A stretch of DNA of 64,000 nt, from the NCBI RefSeq assembly GCF_017592545.1, contig NZ_JAGFOA010000001.1:186001-250000 (forward strand). The letters are read 5' to 3'. The stretch is from Microbacterium stercoris (GTDB lineage Bacteria > Actinomycetota > Actinomycetes > Actinomycetales > Microbacteriaceae). Shown piece by piece: positions 58,811 to 64,000 of the stretch. How positions within the stretch are numbered: the stretch's first letter is position 1; every line of letters begins with the position of its first letter. Position numbers and translations under genes: made by a program. Below the pieces are notes generated by a model. The model saw only the letters and a program-made list of their open reading frames with translations, searched no databases and was not told the DNA's origin.

Positions 58811-60847
58811 ATGACCAACCCCACCGTCGCCGACCTTCTGGCGCGTTCGAACCGTCTCGGATCCGATCCGGTCAACACCAACTACGCCGGCGGCAACACC
58901 TCCGCCAAGGGCACCGACATCGATCCGGTCACGGGCGAGCCGGTCGAGCTGCTGTGGGTGAAGGGCTCGGGCGGGGATCTCGGCACCCTGACCGAGGCGG
59001 GGCTCGCGGCCCTGCGTCTGGACCGCATGCGTGCGCTCGTGAACGTGTATCCCGGCATCGACCGCGAGGACGAGATGGTCGCGGCGTTCGATTACTGCCT
59101 GCACGGCAAGGGCGGGGCGGCTCCCTCGATCGACACGGCTATGCACGGCCTGGTCGATGCCGCGCACGTCGATCACCTGCACCCCGACAGCGGCATCGCC
59201 ATCGCGACCGCGGCCGACGGCGAGGAGCTGACCGCGAAGATCTTCGGCGACAAGGTCGTGTGGGTGCCGTGGCGTCGCCCCGGCTTCCAGCTGGGCCTCG
59301 ACATCGCCGAGATCAAGAAGGCGAACCCGCAGGCCATCGGCACGATCCTGGGCGGGCACGGCATCACGGCGTGGGGCGACACGTCCGACGAGTCCGAGGC
59401 GAACTCGCTGTGGATCATCCAGACCGCGGCCGACTACATCGCCGCGAACGGCAAGGCCTCGCCGTTCGGCGGTGTGCGGGCAGGCTTCGAGGCGCTGCCC
59501 GAGGCGGAGCGCCGGGCCAAGGCCGCCGCGCTGGCCGCGACGATCCGCGGCCTCGCCTCGCATGACAAGCCGATGGTCGGACACTTCACGGACAGCGATG
59601 TGGTGCTCGACTTCCTGGCGTCCGAGCGCGCGCCGGAGCTGGCGGCCCTGGGCACCAGCTGCCCGGATCACTTCCTGCGCACCAAGGTCAAGCCGATGAT
59701 CCTGGATCTGCCGGCGACGGCCCCGGTGGAGGATCAGATCGCGCGCCTCAGGGAGCTGCACGCCGCGTACCGCGCCGACTACACGGCGTACTACGAGGCC
59801 CACGCGACGGCGGACTCGCCCGCGATGCGCGGCGCGGATCCGCTGATCGTCCTCGTGCCGGGCGTGGGGATGTTCTCGTACGGCGCGAACAAGCAGACCG
59901 CCCGCGTGGCCGGCGAGTTCTACGTCAACGCGATCAACGTGATGCGCGGCGCCGAGGCGCTGTCCACCTACACGCCGATCTCGGACGCCGAGAAGTTCCG
60001 GATCGAGTACTGGGCGCTGGAGGAGGCGAAGCTGCAGCGGATGCCGAAGCCCAAGACACACCAGGGTCGCATCGCCTTCGTCACGGGCGCCGCCAGCGGC
60101 ATCGGCAAGGCCATCGCCACGCGCCTCGCGGCGGAGGGTGCCTGCGTGGTCGTCGCCGACCTCGACCTCGCCAAGGCGCAGGCGGCCGCGGCCGAGCTCG
60201 GATCGACCGACGTCGCGATCGGTGTGGCCGCGAACGTCGCCGACGCCGAGGGCGTGCAGGCCGCGATCGATGCGACGCTGCTGGCGTTCGGCGGCATCGA
60301 CCTCGTGGTGAACAACGCGGGCCTGTCGCTCTCCAAGCCGCTGCTGGAGACGACGGAGAAGGATTGGGATCTGCAGCACGACGTGATGGCGAAGGGCTCG
60401 TTCCTCGTCTCCAAGGCCGCGGCCAAGGCGCTCATCGAGCAGGGGATGGGCGGGGATGTCATCTACATCTCGTCCAAGAACAGCGTCTTCGCGGGCCCGA
60501 ACAACATCGCGTACTCGGCGACCAAGGCCGATCAGGCCCACCAGGTGCGTCTGCTCGCAGTCGAGCTCGGCGAGCACGGCGTGCGCGTCAACGGCATCAA
60601 CCCCGACGGCGTCGTGCGCGGATCGGGCATCTTCGCCTCGGGCTGGGGCGCCAACCGCGCCGCCACCTACGGCGTGGCGGAGGAGGACCTCGGCCAGTTC
60701 TACGCGAACCGCACGATCCTCAAGCGCGAGGTCGTGCCCGAGAACGTCGCCGACGCCGTCTTCGTGCTGACGGGTCCCGAGCTCAGCCGCACGACCGGCC
60801 TGCACATCCCGGTCGACTCGGGCGTCGCCGCGGCGTTCCTGCGATGA
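58811..60847 (+). CDS. Bifunctional rhamnulose-1-phosphate aldolase/lactaldehyde dehydrogenase
   Basis: This 678-residue fusion combines two enzymes. The class II aldolase domain (about 1-400) has NTNYAGGNTSAKGTD and the zinc-binding histidines in HVDHLHPDSG. The C-terminal short-chain dehydrogenase starts near residue 419 with AFVTGAASGIGKA and has Y568 and K572 in IAYSATK. Rhamnulose 1-phosphate is cleaved to dihydroxyacetone phosphate and L-lactaldehyde, which the second domain oxidises. This RhaEW arrangement is known in Bacillus and other bacteria. The stop overlaps the kinase start by four bases (ATGA). Confidence 0.95.
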   Translation: MTNPTVADLLARSNRLGSDPVNTNYAGGNTSAKGTDIDPVTGEPVELLWVKGSGGDLGTLTEAGLAALRLDRMRALVNVYPGIDREDEMVAAFDYCLHGKGGAAPSIDTAMHGLVDAAHVDHLHPDSGIAIATAADGEELTAKIFGDKVVWVPWRRPGFQLGLDIAEIKKANPQAIGTILGGHGITAWGDTSDESEANSLWIIQTAADYIAANGKASPFGGVRAGFEALPEAERRAKAAALAATIRGLASHDKPMVGHFTDSDVVLDFLASERAPELAALGTSCPDHFLRTKVKPMILDLPATAPVEDQIARLRELHAAYRADYTAYYEAHATADSPAMRGADPLIVLVPGVGMFSYGANKQTARVAGEFYVNAINVMRGAEALSTYTPISDAEKFRIEYWALEEAKLQRMPKPKTHQGRIAFVTGAASGIGKAIATRLAAEGACVVVADLDLAKAQAAAAELGSTDVAIGVAANVADAEGVQAAIDATLLAFGGIDLVVNNAGLSLSKPLLETTEKDWDLQHDVMAKGSFLVSKAAAKALIEQGMGGDVIYISSKNSVFAGPNNIAYSATKADQAHQVRLLAVELGEHGVRVNGINPDGVVRGSGIFASGWGANRAATYGVAEEDLGQFYANRTILKREVVPENVADAVFVLTGPELSRTTGLHIPVDSGVAAAFLR

Positions 60848-62262
60848 CCGGCGGCGCCGTCGCCGCGGTCGATCTCGGCGCGACCAGCGGCCGGGTGATC
60901 ATCGGGCGCTTCGACGGATCCGGATCCATCTCGATGGAGACCGTCGGGCGCTTCGCGAACACCCCGGTGCGTCAGCCGGACGGCCTGCACTGGGATCTGC
61001 TCGGCCTGTATCGCGGGGCGCTCGACGGGCTGCGCGGCGCCTTCCGGGCCGAGCCCGGGCTGGCATCGATCGGCATCGACTCGTGGGCCGTGGACTACGC
61101 CCTGCTGCGGGGCGACCGCATGCTGGGCGTGCCGTTCCACTATCGCGATGAGCGCACGAGCGCGGGCGTCGAGGCCGTGCACGCGCGTGTGCCCTTCGAG
61201 CAGCTCTACCGCCGCAACGGCCTGCAGTTCCTGCCCTTCAACACGCTCTATCAGCTCGCCACCGAGGGCGACTGGCTCGCGCAGGCGGAGCAGCTGCTGC
61301 TGATCCCGGATCTGCTGGGCTGGATGCTGACGGGGGCACGGGTCGCGGAGCGCACCAACGCGTCGACGACGGGGCTGCTGGATGTCACCTCGCGAGCCTG
61401 GGATCTCGACCTCGCCTCGCGGCTGGAGATCCCCGCGGGTCTCCTCCCGTCGCTCGTGGATCCGGGCGCCACGCTCGGGGGGCTGCGTCCCGAGGTCGCG
61501 GGGGAGCTGGGCGGGCAGGCCCCGGTCGTCGCCGTCGGATCGCACGACACCGCCTCCGCGGTGGTCGCGGTGCCGATGCGGGCCGATCGCGCCGCGTACA
61601 TCTCGTGCGGCACCTGGGGACTTGTCGGCGTCGAGACCGAGCACCCCGTGCTGACGGATGCCGCGCGCGAGGCGAACTTCACCAACGAGGGCGGCGTCGA
61701 CGGGCGCGTGCGCTTCCTGCACAACGTCATGGGGCTGTGGCTGCTGAGCGAGTCGGTGCGCACGTGGGAGGCCGCGGGGCTTTCGGTCGACCTGCCGTCG
61801 CTGCTCGCCGCGGCGGGCAAGGTGACCGGGCCGATCGGGCTGTTCGACGCGAACGACCCCGTGTTCCTGGCGCCGGGTGACATGCCGGCGCGCATCGCGG
61901 CGTGGCTGCGCGCACACGATCAGCCCGTGCCGTCGTCGCCGGCGGAGTTCGCGCGATCGATCGTCGAGAGCCTCGCCGAGGCGTTCGCGGTGGCGGTGCG
62001 CAGCGCGTCGGAGCTGTCCGGCGTGCCGGTCGAGACCATCCATGTGGTGGGCGGAGGGGCGCTGAACACCCTGCTCTGCCAGCGTCTCGCCGACCGCTCG
62101 GGACTGCCCGTGGCGGCCGGTCCGGTGGAGGCCACGGCGATCGGGAACCTGCTCATCCAGGCCCGCACGGCGGGTCTCGTCTCGGGCGACCTCGAGTCGC
62201 TGCGTGCCGTCGTCGCGGCGGCATTCGACGTCGTGACCTACCTTCCCGCCCGCGCTCGCTGA
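60844..62262 (+). CDS. rhaB: Rhamnulokinase
   Basis: This is a 472-residue FGGY-family kinase. The N-terminal nucleotide fold has VAAVDLGATSGRVIIG. The catalytic aspartate is D235 in GSHDTASAVVAVP, and the C-terminal domain has HVVGGGALNTLLCQRLADRSGLPVAAGP. It phosphorylates L-rhamnulose to rhamnulose 1-phosphate, the substrate of the aldolase encoded just before it. The gene is last in the operon and overlaps the beginning of its terminator. Confidence 0.94.
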   Translation: MTGGAVAAVDLGATSGRVIIGRFDGSGSISMETVGRFANTPVRQPDGLHWDLLGLYRGALDGLRGAFRAEPGLASIGIDSWAVDYALLRGDRMLGVPFHYRDERTSAGVEAVHARVPFEQLYRRNGLQFLPFNTLYQLATEGDWLAQAEQLLLIPDLLGWMLTGARVAERTNASTTGLLDVTSRAWDLDLASRLEIPAGLLPSLVDPGATLGGLRPEVAGELGGQAPVVAVGSHDTASAVVAVPMRADRAAYISCGTWGLVGVETEHPVLTDAAREANFTNEGGVDGRVRFLHNVMGLWLLSESVRTWEAAGLSVDLPSLLAAAGKVTGPIGLFDANDPVFLAPGDMPARIAAWLRAHDQPVPSSPAEFARSIVESLAEAFAVAVRSASELSGVPVETIHVVGGGALNTLLCQRLADRSGLPVAAGPVEATAIGNLLIQARTAGLVSGDLESLRAVVAAAFDVVTYLPARAR

Positions 62263-62293
62263 GCCGCCTCGCCCCTCGCGCGCTCAGCGAGCG
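62253..62293 (+). terminator. Terminator of the rhamnose operon
   Basis: CGCTCGCTGAGC (62253-62264) and GCTCAGCGAGCG (62282-62293) are perfect 12-bp arms around a 17-nt loop. The left arm contains the rhaB stop codon. The last base is also the first base of the following -10-like box. Confidence 0.75.
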
Positions 62294-62298
62294 ATGAT
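62293..62298 (+). promoter_or_regulatory. Possible -10 box of a leaderless promoter (GATGAT)
   Basis: GATGAT ends six bases before the ATG at 62305; no ribosome-binding site is present. It deviates from TANNNT at the first base. Confidence 0.35.
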
Positions 62299-62304
62299 GG
62301 ACTC

Positions 62305-62868
62305 ATGACCAACGCGCTGCGCTTCCTTCTCGGGCTCCTCATCGGCGCGTGCGTCACGGTCGCCGTGTTCGCCGCACGCGGGCTCCGCGTCACCCCGGTC
62401 TTCGACCTGCGCCGTGCGCCGGAGCCCGACGAGCCCGACGAGCCCGACCTGGTCGACGTCCCCGACGAGGTGCGCGCGCTCGCCGAGCGGCTGCTCGGTG
62501 CCACCGAGCAGTACGGCGCCCCCGAGCTGCGGGCGCAGCTGAGCGAGGCCCGCGCGACGCTGTTCGCGGGGCCGAGCATCGGCTTCGACGTGCCTGCGGG
62601 CACGGCCCTCGCGGTGCCGGGAGATGCGAACTTCCCGGTCGTCGGCGTCTACCGCGCGCTCGACGATCGCACCTTCGAGGTCTACCTCGGCGTGCTCGGC
62701 GGCCACCTCTCGACCCTGTCGGTGAGCGAGGCGCGCGACTGGACCGAGGCCCAGCAGGAGGAGTGGTTCGAAGGCGGCCGCGGCGTGCACGAGCTGCCGG
62801 GCTGGCCGGATCCGGCCTCGCTGGAGCTCTTCATCGAGACGCCGCAGGGCCTCCGGCCGCTCAGCTGA
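62305..62868 (+). CDS. Membrane-anchored hypothetical protein
   Basis: This is a 187-residue protein. One N-terminal hydrophobic helix (about 5-24) may be a membrane anchor or uncleaved signal. An acidic repeat (APEPDEPDEPDLVDVPDE) and a soluble alpha/beta domain follow (about 55-187, ARATLFAGPSIGFDVPAGTALAVPGDANFPVVGVYRALDD). No family was recognised. Its end overlaps the convergent GH43 gene by eight bases. Confidence 0.7.
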   Translation: MTNALRFLLGLLIGACVTVAVFAARGLRVTPVFDLRRAPEPDEPDEPDLVDVPDEVRALAERLLGATEQYGAPELRAQLSEARATLFAGPSIGFDVPAGTALAVPGDANFPVVGVYRALDDRTFEVYLGVLGGHLSTLSVSEARDWTEAQQEEWFEGGRGVHELPGWPDPASLELFIETPQGLRPLS

Positions 62869-63736
62869 GCCGCAGACCCTCCGCGGTCTCCTCGAGCGGG
62901 AAGAAGCGGGCGCGCTCATCCGGGGTGCTGTTCGGCGTGTGCAGGGTGAGGAGAAGCCGCCCCTCGGCGTCGGCGAAGATCATGCCGTGGCCGCCGTCGG
63001 CGGGCCAGAGGGGCTCGGCCGACTGCGTCCAGGGGCCCGCGATCGTGCCCGACTGCGACGTGGCGACGCCCATCGCGTAGCCGGTGTCGCCGAAGCTCGA
63101 CCACAGCATGAGCAGGCGGCCGTCTGCCGTGCGGTGCAGGAACGGCCCGTCCGTCACGAACACCTGCGGGAACTCCGGTCGCGGAATCGAGCGGGCCCAG
63201 GAGGCCTCCGATGCACGGAACAGCAGGATCGGATCGCCCGCGACCCCGCGCAGGTCCGGGGTCAGCCGGATGGCCTGCACCTCGCCGTCGCCCACGTCCT
63301 TCCACTCGTGGCAGAAGACCAGGTACGGCGTGCCGTCCTCGACGTGGAGGGTGCCGTCGAGGCACTCCCATTCGCGGGGGGTGAGCGGGCCGTCCGACCA
63401 CGGTTCGTAGGGCCCCTCGGGGCCGCCCGACGAACGCAGGACCTGCGTGCCGCGGCGTTCCCCGTCGGCGGTGAACGTCGCGAACAGGTAGAAGGCCCCC
63501 TCGTGCCGGTGCACCTCGGGCGCCCAGTACTGGGTGTGCGACCAGAAGTCGGGTGAGGGGCGGAACGCCGCCGTCGGTCCGTGCCACTCGACGAGGTCGT
63601 CGCTCCAATAGGTGTCGAACCCGGTCGCGGGTCCCGACCAGATGTTCTCGTCGGTGCTGCCGAACAGGTGATAGCGGCGGGTGTCCGCGTCGAACAGCAC
63701 AAACGGGTCGCGGATCTGGATGTGGTCGAGTCGCAT
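62861..63736 (-). CDS. GH43-like glycosidase (single propeller)
   Basis: This 291-residue protein is a single five-bladed propeller resembling GH43. The segments are IRDPFVLFDADTRRYHLFGSTDENIW, SHTQYWAPEVHRHEGAFYLFATFTA and ECLDGTLHVEDGTPYLVFCHEW. D10, D127 and E144 are the candidate catalytic base, modulator and acid. The expected role is removal of arabinose or a related sugar from imported fragments. There is no signal peptide. It lies on the strand opposite to the rhamnose operon, 14 bases after the M24-type gene, with which it probably shares an operon. Confidence 0.85.
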   Translation of the reverse strand: MRLDHIQIRDPFVLFDADTRRYHLFGSTDENIWSGPATGFDTYWSDDLVEWHGPTAAFRPSPDFWSHTQYWAPEVHRHEGAFYLFATFTADGERRGTQVLRSSGGPEGPYEPWSDGPLTPREWECLDGTLHVEDGTPYLVFCHEWKDVGDGEVQAIRLTPDLRGVAGDPILLFRASEASWARSIPRPEFPQVFVTDGPFLHRTADGRLLMLWSSFGDTGYAMGVATSQSGTIAGPWTQSAEPLWPADGGHGMIFADAEGRLLLTLHTPNSTPDERARFFPLEETAEGLRLS

Positions 63737-63750
63737 GAGGGTGCTCCGGA

Positions 63751-64000
63751 TCAGAACAGGTCGAGGGCCGCGGGGCGGGCAACGCCGCGGATGTCGAGGG
63801 TGGGCCAGGCGGGATCGGCGGACAGCACCACAACGGATCCGCCTGCGTCGATCACCACGGTGTCCTCGCTCTTTCCTCCGACGCCGCGGTCGAACGCCCA
63901 GGGGTTCCAGGCGAACGCCTGCCCGGCCTGCACGACGTCGCGCAGCCCCGGCGCGGCCTTGGGATCGCGGCCGTTGTAGCCGGTGGGTCCGCCCTGGTGG
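63751..64000 (-). CDS. M24-family metallopeptidase-like protein (3' part)
   Basis: The frame is open to the window edge, showing the last 82 residues. They begin HQGGPTGYNGRDP and include AFAWNPWAFDRGVGGKSEDTVVI. Both are typical of the C-terminal metal-binding region of M24 peptidase-like (Xaa-Pro aminopeptidase fold) proteins, the E of SEDT being a metal ligand. The start lies outside the window. Pita-bread-fold proteins of this kind occur inside sugar-utilisation clusters, but their substrates there are unknown. The identification rests on a short segment. Confidence 0.7.
   Translation of the reverse strand, partial: HQGGPTGYNGRDPKAAPGLRDVVQAGQAFAWNPWAFDRGVGGKSEDTVVIDAGGSVVVLSADPAWPTLDIRGVARPAALDLF

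Noticed and set aside
58445..60805. A 786-codon frame antisense to the rhamnose aldolase gene
   Set aside because: It is a shadow of the bifunctional aldolase/dehydrogenase, with no start signal and no domain.

Overview
The window is about 70% GC. It comes from a high-GC Gram-positive actinobacterium, most likely a member of the Microbacteriaceae such as Microbacterium. The evidence is a whiB1/pdtaS pair, an actinobacterial SecA followed by an Rv3235-family gene, a CpaE-like/SAF pair, two PadR regulators, many carbohydrate operons, and many genes whose start codon lies six bases after a -10 box (leaderless transcription). No rRNA, tRNA, CRISPR array, insertion sequence or phage gene was recognised, and no gap between genes exceeds 300 bases.

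Region 1 (1-25.1 kb) is mostly housekeeping. The end of hpf (ribosome hibernation) is separated from secA, its usual neighbour, by about 7.5 kb. That insert holds a coiled-coil protein, a membrane protein, a PadR-controlled drug efflux pump, and a sigma factor overlapping a membrane-anchored protein with a duplicated C-terminal domain. After secA come an AlaA-type aminotransferase, an Rv3235-family protein, small actinobacterial proteins, a SAF/CpaE-like pair, the sensor kinase PdtaS, WhiB1, an EI24-type membrane protein, a PadR/permease-prefix pair, a ClpC-like ATPase behind an HspR-like site, a VOC protein and a winged-helix protein.

Region 2 (25.1-41.8 kb) handles xylose and plant-wall oligosaccharides: xylA-xylB, a GH1 beta-glucosidase behind a perfect CebR-type operator, a NodB-fold deacetylase, a TSUP exporter, a LacI regulator paired with a GH10 xylanase, a divergent ABC importer (lipoprotein plus two permeases) with GH3 and GH43 enzymes, and a ROK regulator. 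None of the glycosidases has a signal peptide, so oligosaccharides are probably imported and cut inside the cell.

Region 3 (41.8-54.9 kb) looks like an oxidative uronate pathway. A seven-gene leftward operon encodes two ABC permeases, a Gfo/Idh/MocA oxidoreductase, a uronate-dehydrogenase-like SDR, a KdgD-type dehydratase, an enolase-superfamily enzyme and a 2-oxoglutarate-semialdehyde dehydrogenase. The matching binding protein lies across a LacI gene and is followed by a six-hairpin glycosidase and an aldo/keto reductase. An identical 16-base operator stands at both promoters.

Region 4 (54.9-64 kb) is a rhamnose block: a LacI regulator, a CE7 acetyl esterase, and an overlapping operon of rhamnose mutarotase, isomerase, bifunctional aldolase/dehydrogenase and rhamnulokinase. 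It ends with a membrane-anchored hypothetical protein, a second GH43 enzyme and the end of an M24-type peptidase. Similar operators stand in front of the esterase and the rhamnose operon. Neither ABC importer has its own ATPase gene, so a shared MsiK-type ATPase is expected elsewhere in the genome.
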